A DNA stretch of 64,000 nucleotides from Clostridium sp. LS (GCF_002760435.1 NZ_AUUU01000039.1:78113-142112), one strand, 5' to 3'. Shown: positions 36,466 through 46,708, counted from the stretch's first letter. The notes: generated from the letters alone by a model not told the origin. Translations and numbers: made by a program.

Positions 36466-37176
36466 TTAAAATGACCACTCTCCTACCACACGGTCATTTT
36501 CGCCTAGTGGCATTGCATCAAAACCATCATACATACTAACTATTTCATTTTCTGCAGAATCAATATCTGATACATTAATGTTTGTATCATTTTTCCGTTT
36601 TTTATTTCCTTTCGTTCTCTTTTTACTCTTTAAAACAATTGGAATATTGCTTTGAGGAATATTTTTAGCTTTTACGTTTCTAATATTATCATTTTCAATG
36701 CTTTTTATATTATAGTCATTTGATTTTTTCGTTACATTATTGCTTAATTTATTATCAGATGGTTTAGATTCATTATAAAAATCTTCTTTTAAAATCTCAT
36801 CCTTTATTTTTATTTTATCTTTTTCTTCAATATACATATTTCTTTCCTTCACTTTGATATTTTGATGTTTAGCAAAATTTTTAACTCTATAAATATTGCC
36901 TTTGGTAATTTCAAGCATCTCTAAATCTATAAACACATTTATTGCTAATTTAATTTGCTCAACATCTCTATTAAACTCTACAGCTAGAGTTTCAATAGTA
37001 TATGGAATATTCTTGGACAAGTATAAATCTCCCTCCAAATTAACCTTTCCAGCTAAAACTACAAGCCTAGTCCAAACATAATGAATAAGGTCCCTTTCAG
37101 GTTTTAAATCTATAATTTTAAATTTTGTATCATCAAACATATCAACCCTAAATTTAACGTATTTTCTTTCTTTCAT
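36466..37176 (-). CDS. Phage replisome organiser-like protein (N-terminal domain)
   Basis: 236 aa. The first 110 residues match the phage replisome organiser / DnaD-like winged-helix domain (KYVKFRVDMFDDTKFKIIDL, YTIETLAVEFNRDVEQIKLA). The remainder is Lys/Asn-rich and probably disordered, with no DnaD C-terminal domain. Three closely spaced ATG codons follow AAGGAG; I use the third, the first two being close to the site. Isolated from other phage genes, so either a domesticated regulator or a relic. Confidence 0.7.
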   Translation of the reverse strand: MKERKYVKFRVDMFDDTKFKIIDLKPERDLIHYVWTRLVVLAGKVNLEGDLYLSKNIPYTIETLAVEFNRDVEQIKLAINVFIDLEMLEITKGNIYRVKNFAKHQNIKVKERNMYIEEKDKIKIKDEILKEDFYNESKPSDNKLSNNVTKKSNDYNIKSIENDNIRNVKAKNIPQSNIPIVLKSKKRTKGNKKRKNDTNINVSDIDSAENEIVSMYDGFDAMPLGENDRVVGEWSF

Positions 37177-37303
37177 ATTCATCATTCTCCTTAAAATTTT
37201 ATTATTTTTGAATTATTTTCATATAGGATATATGGTTAACATAAAGAATTTTCAAAATTTTTATAATAATTTTTTGACAAATCTAAATTATAATTAAATA
37301 AAA

Positions 37304-37344
37304 AATAGGTGGTCTAACTTTAACTAAAATTTAGACTACCTATT
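37304..37344 (-). terminator. Terminator after chorismate mutase gene
   Basis: 14-bp stem (37304-37317 / 37331-37344) with one G-T pair, followed by a long T-run on the minus strand. Confidence 0.8.
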
Positions 37345-37379
37345 ATTACATAAAAAATCACGATTTAATGTAAATACTT

Positions 37380-37673
37380 TTACTTGTCAATAAAATTGTT
37401 TTTTAATTCTTGATGTCTTGAAATAACAATATCAATTATACACTCATAAATTTTGATTGCATAATCAGGATTTAACCCATATTTTTGCGAGAGATCTTTT
37501 ATTTTATTAAACTGTTCCATTTCACGCATACTATCTTTCGCGCTTAGTTTATTTTTCGCCTTAAATATACCAACCTTTTCTGTTGACTTGAATCTCTCTG
37601 ATAATAGCATAATTATTTGACTATCTATTTCATCAATATGACCTCTTAATTCATTAAGTTCATTAGTTTCCAT
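37380..37673 (-). CDS. aroQ: Chorismate mutase, AroQ class
   Basis: 97 aa, all-helical monofunctional chorismate mutase (chorismate to prephenate). Family residues visible: LRGHIDEIDSQIIMLLSERF, then VGIFKAKNKLSAKD with the catalytic Lys, and IYECIIDIVISRHQE. Stand-alone, not linked to a prephenate gene. AAGGAGG lies just before the ATG. Confidence 0.88.
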   Translation of the reverse strand: METNELNELRGHIDEIDSQIIMLLSERFKSTEKVGIFKAKNKLSAKDSMREMEQFNKIKDLSQKYGLNPDYAIKIYECIIDIVISRHQELKNNFIDK

Positions 37674-37830
37674 TTTAACCTCCTTGTATTATTTTAACTA
37701 TATTAAACCTTCTTTATAATATTATTAGTGAATATGTATTCAAATTCTGTATAGTATATATTGTACTATAAATGAATTTATTGGAAAATGTGTATTTAAT
37801 AAATATTGACCTTAGCACATATCAATACAA

Positions 37831-37882
37831 AAAATTAGGCACATGTGTCTCATAGCCTTATGAAATACATGCGCCTAATTTT
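37831..37882 (-). terminator. Terminator of the thiamine-precursor transporter operon
   Basis: 16-bp stem (37831-37846 / 37867-37882) with one mismatch, followed by T residues on the minus strand, just after the lipoprotein stop. Confidence 0.8.
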
Positions 37883-37892
37883 GTTTTATAAA

Positions 37893-38897
37893 TTATTTAA
37901 ATACATCTTTGCTATCAACATTTCCTTGAAGTAAATTTGTATCTTTTAGCCATTTGATATTTTGATTCCAGTTTTCAGCATCTTGACTTAAGAATTTTCC
38001 GTTATCATTTTCCATAAGCGGAAGTAATATTTGTAAACTCTTTTTCTCTGTTTCTGGATCTAGTGGGAAGTTTTCATTTTGAGCCTTCAATACTAAATCT
38101 AGCGCTTTATCTGGATTGCTCTTAGTATATTCAAATCCTTTTTTAACAGCTCCTAAAAAAGCTTGTATAGTATCATTATTATTTTTTATTGCATCATCAC
38201 TTGCAATGAATGATAATTCATAATTGTTTGGCATTCCATAATCTACAGGTGCAAAAGTATCTAATTGAATACCTTGTTTTTCTAAAAGTATTTTTTCATG
38301 ATTAATATATCCACCTATTATTGCGTCAACTTTCTTTGATTCAATGCCGGGCATTAAATCATAACCTACATCAACAAACTCAACCTTTGACGGATCTCCT
38401 CCAGCTTGTTTGACCATGGTTTTAACTGTTTCCTTATCAATATCAAAGGATGGGTATCCAACCTTTTTTCCTTCTAAATCTTTTAGCGTTTTAACTTCTG
38501 CATCTTTACGAACCATAAGTTGATTTAACGAACTTCTAACTATTGCTCCAACTGATTTAACAGGAATATTTTCACCTCTAGCTAAAATAATTTGTTTAGG
38601 ATAGCTTATTGCGAGGTCTGCTTTTTTAGCTGCTACTAATTTAATTCCATCATCTGTATCAGCAGGTGTGATTAAGTTAACTTTAAGTCCTGCTTCTTTA
38701 AAGTATCCTTGATCCTCTGCAGCATATAAGAATGAATGAACTGCATTCGGATACCAATCTAATAGAACATTAACTTCCTTTAATTCTTTAGTTGAGCTTT
38801 TGTCCTCTTTGGTAGTAGCGTTATTAGAACATCCACTAAAAACTGAACTAAGTATCATAACAAATGCTAAAATAATGCTAAATTTTTTTAATTTCAT
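37893..38897 (-). CDS. Thiamine-precursor ABC transporter, substrate-binding lipoprotein (ThiY-like)
   Basis: 334 aa lipoprotein: signal peptide with lipobox FSGC (Cys about 23), then an NMT1/THI5-type binding fold, with NVLLDWYPNAVHSFLYAA, DLAISYPKQIILARGENIPV and GVIGGYINHEKI-like segments. Behind a TPP riboswitch, so it most likely binds formyl-aminopyrimidine/HMP-type thiamine precursors. Overlaps the permease gene by 20 bases. Confidence 0.9.
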   Translation of the reverse strand: MKLKKFSIILAFVMILSSVFSGCSNNATTKEDKSSTKELKEVNVLLDWYPNAVHSFLYAAEDQGYFKEAGLKVNLITPADTDDGIKLVAAKKADLAISYPKQIILARGENIPVKSVGAIVRSSLNQLMVRKDAEVKTLKDLEGKKVGYPSFDIDKETVKTMVKQAGGDPSKVEFVDVGYDLMPGIESKKVDAIIGGYINHEKILLEKQGIQLDTFAPVDYGMPNNYELSFIASDDAIKNNNDTIQAFLGAVKKGFEYTKSNPDKALDLVLKAQNENFPLDPETEKKSLQILLPLMENDNGKFLSQDAENWNQNIKWLKDTNLLQGNVDSKDVFK

Positions 38898-39660
38898 TAT
38901 TATCCCCCTTTAAATTTCTTCTGTATTTTAATAAAATCTTTTCCAGCAAAAATCCTATTGAGAATAGGACTAATCCTAAAAATGATAGAACTAACACTCC
39001 TGCAAAAACTGAATCTGATTGCAGCATGCCTGATGCCCTTTTTACATATATACCGAGTCCACTCTCAGCACCTAGCCACTCTCCAATTGTAGCTCCTGCA
39101 ATACTATATGTAGCAGCAATTTTAAAACTGCTTAAAAAATTAGGAAGTACAGAATTCATGTGAAGTTTAAAAAATATCTGAAGTTTATTTCCTCCTAAAG
39201 CTTTTAATACATCTTCTAAATCTTTGTCCACACCATTTAATCCGTCTAACGTACTTATAACGATTGGAAAAAAGCAAAATAATATTACTACAGCCACTTT
39301 AGACCAAATTGTATATCCAAACCACATAACCATAATTGGAGATAAAGCTATGGTTGGGATTGTTTGGGAAAATATTATAATTGGATATAAAGTTTTTCCT
39401 ACATTTCTCCAAAGATATATAGAAAGTGCACATGATATCCCAACTATAACTGATATACTAAGACCTAGAATTGCCTCACCTAAAGTTACAATTGAATGTT
39501 TATACAATAATTCCTTTTGAGTCCATAGAGCCTTAAGAATTTCTGAAAATTTAGGTATGATATAATTTGGCACATTAAAAAATGGTATTAAAAATTCCCA
39601 AGCTAAAAGAATTAAAATTAAAAATGATAAAGGGAATACATAGTCTTTTAACTTTTTCAT
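38878..39660 (-). CDS. Thiamine-precursor ABC transporter, permease (ThiX-like)
   Basis: 260 aa integral membrane protein with about six helices. BPD_transp_1 EAA motif near EDVLKALGGNKLQIFFKLHM. Begins on TAATG shared with the ATPase stop and overlaps the binding-protein gene, so the three are translationally coupled. Confidence 0.9.
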   Translation of the reverse strand: MKKLKDYVFPLSFLILILLAWEFLIPFFNVPNYIIPKFSEILKALWTQKELLYKHSIVTLGEAILGLSISVIVGISCALSIYLWRNVGKTLYPIIIFSQTIPTIALSPIMVMWFGYTIWSKVAVVILFCFFPIVISTLDGLNGVDKDLEDVLKALGGNKLQIFFKLHMNSVLPNFLSSFKIAATYSIAGATIGEWLGAESGLGIYVKRASGMLQSDSVFAGVLVLSFLGLVLFSIGFLLEKILLKYRRNLKGDNNEIKKI

Positions 39661-40424
39661 TAATTAGCATCCCCCTTATTTTCATCTAACTCATCAAGAA
39701 TATTTAAAATGACTCTTTTTAGCTCAATAAATTCACTAGAGAGTGTGGTTTCATAATTCCTTGGCCTTTTTATATTAATCTCTATGGATTTTAAATTCCT
39801 ATAAGGAAGCTCAGTGCAAATAAGTATTCTATCAGATAACAATAAAGCCTCATCAATATCATGAGTTATCATAAAGACAGTGTTTTTCTCTTTTTGACAA
39901 AGATCCAATAACCATGCCTGCATTTTTCTTCTTGTCAATGCATCTAAGGAAGAAAAAGGTTCATCTAATAAAAGTAATGATGGATTATTTACAATGGCTC
40001 TTAAAAATGATGCTCTCTGTCTCATACCTCCTGACAATTCATGTGGGAAGAATTTTTCAGTACCTTTAAGTCCAAAATTTTCAAAGTATTCTAATGCTTT
40101 TATTCTAGCGTTTTTTTTGCTATAACCATTTAATTCTAGACCAACACATGTATTATCAAGGATGTTTCTCCAAGGCATTAAAGAATCCCTTTGAGGCATA
40201 TATCCAATTATATTTTTATTGCCTTCGTTATAGATATCAATTTTACCCTTTTGAGGTTCTAATAGCCCTAAGATTAGCCTAAAAAGCGTGCTTTTACCTG
40301 TACCACTTGGCGCAATAATTGTGACAAATTCATTTTTATCTATGCTAAATGACAAGTCATCAACTATGAGCTTATTTGCATCTTTATATTTAAACGATAA
40401 ATTGTTAATTTCTAATGCATTCAT
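39660..40424 (-). CDS. Thiamine-precursor ABC transporter, ATPase (ThiZ-like)
   Basis: 254 aa ABC ATPase. Walker A APSGTGKST, Q-loop YMPQRDSLMPW, signature LSGGMRQRASFLRA, Walker B LLLLDEPFSSLD and switch His in ITHDIDEALLL. I use ATG 40424, AGAAGG being 12 bases upstream; a TTG four codons earlier touches that site. First gene after the TPP riboswitch. Confidence 0.93.
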   Translation of the reverse strand: MNALEINNLSFKYKDANKLIVDDLSFSIDKNEFVTIIAPSGTGKSTLFRLILGLLEPQKGKIDIYNEGNKNIIGYMPQRDSLMPWRNILDNTCVGLELNGYSKKNARIKALEYFENFGLKGTEKFFPHELSGGMRQRASFLRAIVNNPSLLLLDEPFSSLDALTRRKMQAWLLDLCQKEKNTVFMITHDIDEALLLSDRILICTELPYRNLKSIEINIKRPRNYETTLSSEFIELKRVILNILDELDENKGDAN

Positions 40425-40494
40425 CTGAATACCCAACCTTCTTCTCTATAGCTTCCATTTAAAAATAAGCATTAATTAATTTAAAAACATAAAA

Positions 40495-40536
40495 AACTCT
40501 TTTCAAACAGTACTAAGAATACCATGGAAAAGAGTT
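40495..40536 (-). terminator. Expression-platform terminator of the TPP riboswitch
   Basis: Stem AACTCTTTTC (40495-40504) / GAAAAGAGTT (40527-40536), followed by T-run on the minus strand, between the riboswitch and the first transporter gene. TPP binding should favour it and stop transcription. Confidence 0.8.
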
Positions 40537-40573
40537 AATAATCTAATTAATAATAAATCTACATTATCATACA

Positions 40574-40655
40574 ACTTCCCTTCGCTGGCATTATCCAGAG
40601 CAGGTTCAAAGGGTCTGAAAAATTCATCTCAGCCAAAATGGCTCCCCTAGTACTC
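40574..40655 (-). ncRNA. TPP riboswitch (THI element)
   Basis: On the minus strand the conserved blocks are all present: GGGGAGCC, GGCTGAGATGAA, ACCCTTTGAACCTG and CTGGATAATGCCAGCG, then AGGGAAG. Lies just before the transporter operon's terminator. This is one of the clearest motif matches in the window. Confidence 0.97.
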
Positions 40656-40731
40656 GTCTAAATTTTATAACTTAAATTTAACAATGTCAATGATAAGTTG
40701 CAATTAAGCCATTAAATATTAGATATACTTA

Positions 40732-41091
40732 TTATTTATTTGTCCTCGGAAAAATAGGCCACATCTTTTTTCCCCAATCATTTATAATAGCTAATGCCGG
40801 CAGTAAATCGCGGCATTCATCCGTTAAAGAGTATTCTACATGTGGTGGAATTTTATTATATTCTACTCTCTTTACAAGTCCATGTTCTTCTAATGCTTGC
40901 AAAGAACGTGTTAGCATGATATTAGTTATTCCCGGTATATTCCGTTTAAGCTCATTATATCTAATGTTTTTTGCAACTGATATTTCCCAAATGATAGGAA
41001 GCCTCCATTTACCACCAATTATTTCAAGAGCATGAAGAACAGGACATGCTTCTGAATAACTTATAGGCACTTTCTTTGGTTTATCTTTCAT
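40732..41091 (-). CDS. HxlR-family transcriptional regulator
   Basis: 119 aa winged-helix regulator. HxlR features: CPVLHALEIIGGKWRLPIIW, then RYNELKRNIPGITNIMLTRSL and the wing VKRVEYNKIPPHVEYSLT. The Cys at the start of the pattern can serve in redox sensing in some members. ATG 41091 follows AGGAG by 8 bases. Divergent from a flavin oxidoreductase gene, its likely target. Confidence 0.9.
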   Translation of the reverse strand: MKDKPKKVPISYSEACPVLHALEIIGGKWRLPIIWEISVAKNIRYNELKRNIPGITNIMLTRSLQALEEHGLVKRVEYNKIPPHVEYSLTDECRDLLPALAIINDWGKKMWPIFPRTNK

Positions 41092-41112
41092 AAGTATAAC
41101 TCCTACTTTAAG

Positions 41113-41126
41113 GCACAAAAATGTGC
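41113..41126. promoter_or_regulatory. Inverted repeat, possible HxlR operator
   Basis: GCACA-AAAA-TGTGC, a 5-4-5 inverted repeat in the gap between hxlR and the oxidoreductase gene. A/T context weakens it. Confidence 0.4.
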
Positions 41127-41225
41127 GTACTTGAAATATTGTTTCTTAATAAAATATAATAATAACATACCAGACAAAGGGTTAATTGTAAATAAAATAA
41201 CGTAAATAGGAGCGTGAAATTTTAG

Positions 41226-42278
41226 ATGAAATTATTTTCAGAATTTAATATTAAAGACGTGACAATAAAAAATCGTATATGTATTCCTCCAATGGTTATT
41301 GCATTAGCAAATGATGGATATGTAACTACAGAAAATGTAGAACGCTATAAAGAGTTAGCTAAAGGAGGACCAGGTCTTATAATACAGGAAGCTACATGTA
41401 TTAGTCCTAATGGCAGATTATCAGAAAAACAAATTGGCATATGGAATGATGATCAAATTGAAGGTTTAAAAAGTATAGTTAATGTAGTTCACTCAGAAAA
41501 CTGTAAAATATTTATTCAAATTCATCATGCAGGTGTTACTGGAATAGCTGAAAATCCACTATGTCCAAGTGCCTATGAATATAAAGGATTTAACAAAACT
41601 GTTATTGGACGAGAAATGACTAGGGATGATATAAAAAATGTGCAAAATGATTATATACAAGCTGCAAGAAGAGCTTATGAAGCTGGATATGATGGTATTG
41701 AACTTCACGGATGCCATGGGTACTTAATAAGCCAATTTCTAAATAAAAAAGTAAATAAAAGAACTGATGAATATGGTGAAACTCCTGAAAAATTTGTAAT
41801 TGAAATTTTAGATGGTATAAGAAAAGTAACACCAAAGGAATTTGTTGTAGGCATCCGTTTAGGAGGATTTGAGCCAACAATTGATGATGGAGTACATTAT
41901 GCTAAAATATTAGCTGAAAAAGGAATAGATTTTCTTGATGTTTCTTATGGATTTTTTAGTGAACAAGAAATAAATGTTAGTGAAGCTTACAAATACTCAA
42001 ATGCAGTTTATGCAGCTGAAAAGATTAAGGAAGTAGTTTCTATTCCTGTTTTTGCAGTTAATGGAATTAACTCTGCTGAAATTGCAGAAGAAATATTAAA
42101 CAACACTAATGTTGATCTTGCAGATATAGGTAAGGGAGTTCTTATAAATCCTAATTGGGCGAACTATGCAAGAGATGGTAAAGATACTGGTAAATGTTTG
42201 AATTGTGCAAAATGTATGTGGTTTGGTCAATCTGAAACTTGTCCAGGTAAAGTTTTATTTGATAGAAATAACGGATAA
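41226..42278 (+). CDS. Old yellow enzyme-family NADH:flavin oxidoreductase
   Basis: 350 aa FMN-containing TIM barrel: KNRICIPPMVIALANDGYVT, the IQIHHAGVTG segment (normally LxHAGR), GYDGIELHGCHGYLISQFL and the phosphate-binding FAVNGINSAEIAE. A short C-terminal Cys cluster (CLNCAKCMWFG) resembles a partial iron-sulphur region. Shorter than the 2,4-dienoyl-CoA reductase type; ends after the barrel. Substrate is probably an alpha,beta-unsaturated carbonyl. Confidence 0.87.
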   Translation: MKLFSEFNIKDVTIKNRICIPPMVIALANDGYVTTENVERYKELAKGGPGLIIQEATCISPNGRLSEKQIGIWNDDQIEGLKSIVNVVHSENCKIFIQIHHAGVTGIAENPLCPSAYEYKGFNKTVIGREMTRDDIKNVQNDYIQAARRAYEAGYDGIELHGCHGYLISQFLNKKVNKRTDEYGETPEKFVIEILDGIRKVTPKEFVVGIRLGGFEPTIDDGVHYAKILAEKGIDFLDVSYGFFSEQEINVSEAYKYSNAVYAAEKIKEVVSIPVFAVNGINSAEIAEEILNNTNVDLADIGKGVLINPNWANYARDGKDTGKCLNCAKCMWFGQSETCPGKVLFDRNNG

Positions 42279-42292
42279 AAGAAGATAATAAT

Positions 42293-42333
42293 AAAGCCTA
42301 TATCTTTGAATTAATAGATAAGATATAGGCTTT
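42293..42333. terminator. Bidirectional terminator, oxidoreductase / polC
   Basis: 14-bp perfect stem AAAGCCTATATCTT (42293-42306) / AAGATATAGGCTTT (42320-42333) between convergent genes. Confidence 0.85.
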
Positions 42334-42355
42334 CATATATTTATTAAACTATTTA

Positions 42356-45300
42356 TTAAACTGCGTCAAAGAAACTCATTTGGTCACTTTCTGGAAGGCC
42401 CCTTAAACAATCAAATTTTCTGAGCAAGTCTATAGCTGCATTTCCAATCTTAGAACGCTTTCTTACATCCTCTACTGAGTTAAATGGCTTTTCTTTAGCA
42501 GCATTAGTTATTCCTTCAGCAGCAACTGTTCCCATTCCTGATATACTGTTTATAGATGGTCTTATGCCTTCTTCCTCTACTTGGAATTTTGTAGCATCAG
42601 ATTTATATAAATCAATTGGCAGGAATTTAATACCTCTTTCATACATTTCTAAAACAATTTCTAAATCATCATACATATCCTTATCCTTTGGACCTGCATC
42701 ATTTCCAAGAGCTTGAATTTCCTGCATTTTTGCTTTGACCTTTTCTTTACCAAAGATCATGCTTTCTGCATCAAAAGCTTTAGCTCTTATACTGAAATAA
42801 GTTGCATAGTAAGCTGTAGGTATATGAACCTTGAACCAGGCTATTCTAAAAGCCATCATTACATAAGCTGCAGCGTGGGCCTTAGGGAACATATATTTTA
42901 TCTTTTTACAAGAATCTATATACCACTCTGGTACATCGTTCTCTCTCATTAACGCTTCATATTCTGGCCATTTAGGTTCTTTTAAGGCTTTTCCTTTACG
43001 AACTGTTTCCATTATCTTGAAGGCAGTATTAGGAGGAAGACCTTTTCTAATTAAATATACCATAATGTCATCTCTCGTACACACCGCATCACTTATACTG
43101 GTAATTACGCCATTATCAATTAAGTCCTTAGCATTTCCAAGCCATACGTCTGTACCATGAGAAAGACCTGATATACATAATAAATCAGAGAAAGTTTTTG
43201 GCTTTGTATCTACGAGCATTCCTCGAACGAATTTAGTACCAAACTCAGGAACACCAAAAGTTCCCACTTCTGAATTTATCTGTTGAGGAGTTACCCCTAA
43301 TGCTTCTGTAGAAGAGAATAAAGACATAGTTGCCTTGTCATCCATAGGAATATCTTTTGGGTCAACCCCAGTTAGATCTTGAAGCATTCTGATAACAGTC
43401 GGATCATCGTGCCCTAGTATATCAAGCTTCAAAAGGTTCTGGTCAATTGAGTGATAATCAAAATGTGTTGTTATAATATCTGAATTTGGATCATCAGCAG
43501 GATGCTGCACAGGGCAGAATTCAAAGATTTCACGCCCTTTAGGTACAACGATTATACCTCCTGGATGCTGTCCTGTAGTTCGTTTAATACCTGTACATCC
43601 TATTGAAATTCTCATGGTTTCAGCTTTATTTATTGGAATATTTTTTTCTTCATAATACTTTTTAACATAACCAAAAGCTGTTTTTTCAGCTATAGTACCA
43701 ATAGTACCAGCTTTAAAGGTTGTGCCCTTTCCAAAGATAACTTCAGTATACTTATGGGCTTTTGCTTGGTATTCTCCTGAGAAGTTTAAGTCTATATCCG
43801 GTTCCTTATCTCCATTAAAGCCTAAGAAGGTTTCAAATGGTATATCTATCCCATCCTTATATAAGTTTGATCCACAAACAGGACATTCTTTATCTGGTAA
43901 GTCAAAGCCATTTAAAACACCGTAATCAGTAAAATCAGAATATTTACATTTAGGGCATCTATAATGAGGTGGAAGTGCATTAACTTCTGTTATACCTGTC
44001 ATGTTTGCAACGAAAGAGGAACCAACAGATCCTCTAGAACCAACTAAATATCCATCTTCATTTGATTTCCACACCAGCTTTTGAGCTATAATATACATTA
44101 CTGAAAATCCATTTTTTATGATAGAATCCAGTTCTTTGTCGAGTCTCGCCTGAACTATTTCCGGAAGTGGATCTCCATACAGTTCATGAGCCTTTCCAAA
44201 AGCAATATCTTTTATTGTTTGTTCACAACCTTCGATATGAGGTGGACATTTTTCAGGAGAAATTGGACTGATCTGCTCACACATATCTGCGATTTTATTG
44301 GTATTTGTAACTACTACCTCATATGCCTTTGTTCTGCCCAAATAAGAGAATTCTTCAAGCATCTCTTCAGTTGTTCTTAAATATAATGGGGCTTGTAAAT
44401 CTGCATCCTTAAAGCCCTGCCCTGCTTCTAATATACGTCTGTATATTTCATCTTCTGGATCTAGGAAATGAACATCTCCTGTCGCCACTACAGGTTTACC
44501 CAATTTATCTGCTAGAGCTATAATTTTTTGATTGATTTCTTTTAAGTATTCTTTACTTGACACCTGCTCCTGTCTTACTAAGTAGTCATTGTTACCTAAA
44601 GGCTGGATTTCTAAATAATCATAGAAATTTGCTATTTCTTCAATTTGCTCCTGAGGTTTTCCAAGAAGTATTGATTGAAATAGCTCACCTTCACTGCAGG
44701 CACTACCTATTATTAAGCCTTCAGAATATTTTTTAAACATGCTCTTTAATATACGAGGCTTTTTATAAAAATAATCTAAATGAGAATATGATACAAGTTT
44801 ATATAAGTTCTTCAAGCCCACGTAATTTTTTGCAAGAATTATAGTGTGATAAGTTTTAACTTTTTTATATGCAACTTTTTGAGCTTCCTCATCAGCAGCA
44901 TATATATCAATATCTTCGACAGTTTGTGCTCCTCTTTCCTTTAGTATTTCAAGCATTATGTTAAATACTTTGACAGTTGTATCAACATCATCTAAGGCTC
45001 TATGTGCAACGTCAACCTTTATGCCAAGATTTTTAGCAATTCTTCCCAATTTATAGGATTTATAATCTGGGAAGACATCCTGCGCGAGTCCTAAAGTATC
45101 TATATAAGTAAAATCAAAGTCATGGCCTAAAACTTTTGCATTATGTTTTAGGAAGCCAATATCGAATTCTGCATTATGAGCTACTAAAACACTGCCTTCA
45201 ATAAATTGTAGCAGTTTAGGAAATACCTTATCTATAGTTTCTGCATCTCTTACCATATCATCAGTTATTTTAGTAACTTCTACAACTCTCATAGGAATTG

Positions 45301-46708
45301 ACTTTTGAGGATTTACAAAAGTGCTGAATTTATCTATTATCTTTCCGTCTTCGATTTTCATTACTCCTATTTCAGTTATTTTTTCTGTTTCTGGTGAAAA
45401 GCCTGTAGTTTCTAAATCAAGAACACAATATGTTGTATTAATACTTTGGCCTTTAACATTTGTTACAGATGGCTTTTTATCAGGTGCTATGTAAGCTTCT
45501 ACTCCATATATAACCTTCATGTCAGGGTTATCTCTTCCAAGAAGTTTATGTGCTTCAGGAAAGGACTGAACTACTCCATGGTCAGTTATAGCAATAGACT
45601 TCATTCCCCAGCTCATAGCTCTCTTAATTAAATCAGTTGCACTTGACATAGCATCCATTTGACTCATTTGTGTATGCATATGAAGTTCAACTCTCTTCAC
45701 CTCTGCAGTATCCATTCTCTTAACTTTCTTTATGCCATTTGTTTCAATAACAGTATTAGCAATAAGTTCAACTTCATGAGAGAAATTACTATAGCCTGCA
45801 TTTCCGGCAAGTCTAACACCTTTAGCTTTTTTAAGCTTAGAAAACACTTCGTCATATTCATTAGGCTTTGCGAATATTTTACAAGTCATTGAGTTTGACC
45901 CATCATATAAGTCAAAGGAAATTAACATTTTTCCACTTCTTAATTCCTTTGCTTCCAAATTAGATATTTCTCCCTCTAAAGCTATTCTGCCTTCATTTGG
46001 TGTTATGTCATTTATTTTAATTACAGGTTCCTTAATATTAGAATTTCTACCTAAAATCAAGAATGGATTACTTGATTTTTTACCATCACCTTCTGTTTTT
46101 ACATCTGGTTTGCTTTCTTCAACCTTTTTAGGTTCTTCAAGCGGAGTATTGTTTTGAGCGGCTTTAATTTCCTTAAGAACCTTCATTTCGCTAGCACGTT
46201 TATCTTCTTCAATTTTTACCAATTCTTCATTATCAATTTGATCAATAAAATTAATATTATAATTCTTGTCATACAAGGTTTTTATGGCTTTATTAATTTT
46301 TTTATCATACTCCATAGTTTTTAAAAAACCTGATACTGGAATTTTAAAATTAAAGTTTATGCTGTTTCCAACTACTTCATATGAACTATTATTTACAGCT
46401 GCCTTTAATGCAGGATATTTGTTAGCCATAGATAATATAATGTTATTTAATTCTTCATGAATAGGCTTTATATTTACTTCCTCAGTGTATTTAACAGTGA
46501 TTTTAGAATCATTTAAGTCAAATTTTTCTTTAACAAAGTTATTAAAGTTCTCTATTTCTATTATATCAATATAATTTTCAGAACTTATTTCCATTTCAAG
46601 AACTTTAGTTCTTTTACGCAAAGTTACGGATTCTATAATTGCAGTATTTATGTTTCCACCAGATTCATAATCACTAAAAGCTTCATTTATTCTTTTCATA
46701 CTACTCAT
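42356..46708 (-). CDS. polC: DNA polymerase III alpha subunit, PolC type
   Basis: 1450 aa replicative polymerase of Gram-positive bacteria. In order: N-terminal domain, OB fold (about 230-320), PHP domain start VELHMHTQMSQMDA, an inserted DEDDh 3'-5' exonuclease with YCVLDLETTGFSPETEK and HNAEFDIGFL, the PHP remainder, then the polymerase core (PDIDLNFSGEYQ with catalytic Asp residues) and a zinc-binding CPKC/CPVC element before the palm. Length normal for clostridia. Start ATG 46708 with GAGGG close by. Monocistronic. Confidence 0.97.
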   Translation of the reverse strand: MSSMKRINEAFSDYESGGNINTAIIESVTLRKRTKVLEMEISSENYIDIIEIENFNNFVKEKFDLNDSKITVKYTEEVNIKPIHEELNNIILSMANKYPALKAAVNNSSYEVVGNSINFNFKIPVSGFLKTMEYDKKINKAIKTLYDKNYNINFIDQIDNEELVKIEEDKRASEMKVLKEIKAAQNNTPLEEPKKVEESKPDVKTEGDGKKSSNPFLILGRNSNIKEPVIKINDITPNEGRIALEGEISNLEAKELRSGKMLISFDLYDGSNSMTCKIFAKPNEYDEVFSKLKKAKGVRLAGNAGYSNFSHEVELIANTVIETNGIKKVKRMDTAEVKRVELHMHTQMSQMDAMSSATDLIKRAMSWGMKSIAITDHGVVQSFPEAHKLLGRDNPDMKVIYGVEAYIAPDKKPSVTNVKGQSINTTYCVLDLETTGFSPETEKITEIGVMKIEDGKIIDKFSTFVNPQKSIPMRVVEVTKITDDMVRDAETIDKVFPKLLQFIEGSVLVAHNAEFDIGFLKHNAKVLGHDFDFTYIDTLGLAQDVFPDYKSYKLGRIAKNLGIKVDVAHRALDDVDTTVKVFNIMLEILKERGAQTVEDIDIYAADEEAQKVAYKKVKTYHTIILAKNYVGLKNLYKLVSYSHLDYFYKKPRILKSMFKKYSEGLIIGSACSEGELFQSILLGKPQEQIEEIANFYDYLEIQPLGNNDYLVRQEQVSSKEYLKEINQKIIALADKLGKPVVATGDVHFLDPEDEIYRRILEAGQGFKDADLQAPLYLRTTEEMLEEFSYLGRTKAYEVVVTNTNKIADMCEQISPISPEKCPPHIEGCEQTIKDIAFGKAHELYGDPLPEIVQARLDKELDSIIKNGFSVMYIIAQKLVWKSNEDGYLVGSRGSVGSSFVANMTGITEVNALPPHYRCPKCKYSDFTDYGVLNGFDLPDKECPVCGSNLYKDGIDIPFETFLGFNGDKEPDIDLNFSGEYQAKAHKYTEVIFGKGTTFKAGTIGTIAEKTAFGYVKKYYEEKNIPINKAETMRISIGCTGIKRTTGQHPGGIIVVPKGREIFEFCPVQHPADDPNSDIITTHFDYHSIDQNLLKLDILGHDDPTVIRMLQDLTGVDPKDIPMDDKATMSLFSSTEALGVTPQQINSEVGTFGVPEFGTKFVRGMLVDTKPKTFSDLLCISGLSHGTDVWLGNAKDLIDNGVITSISDAVCTRDDIMVYLIRKGLPPNTAFKIMETVRKGKALKEPKWPEYEALMRENDVPEWYIDSCKKIKYMFPKAHAAAYVMMAFRIAWFKVHIPTAYYATYFSIRAKAFDAESMIFGKEKVKAKMQEIQALGNDAGPKDKDMYDDLEIVLEMYERGIKFLPIDLYKSDATKFQVEEEGIRPSINSISGMGTVAAEGITNAAKEKPFNSVEDVRKRSKIGNAAIDLLRKFDCLRGLPESDQMSFFDAV

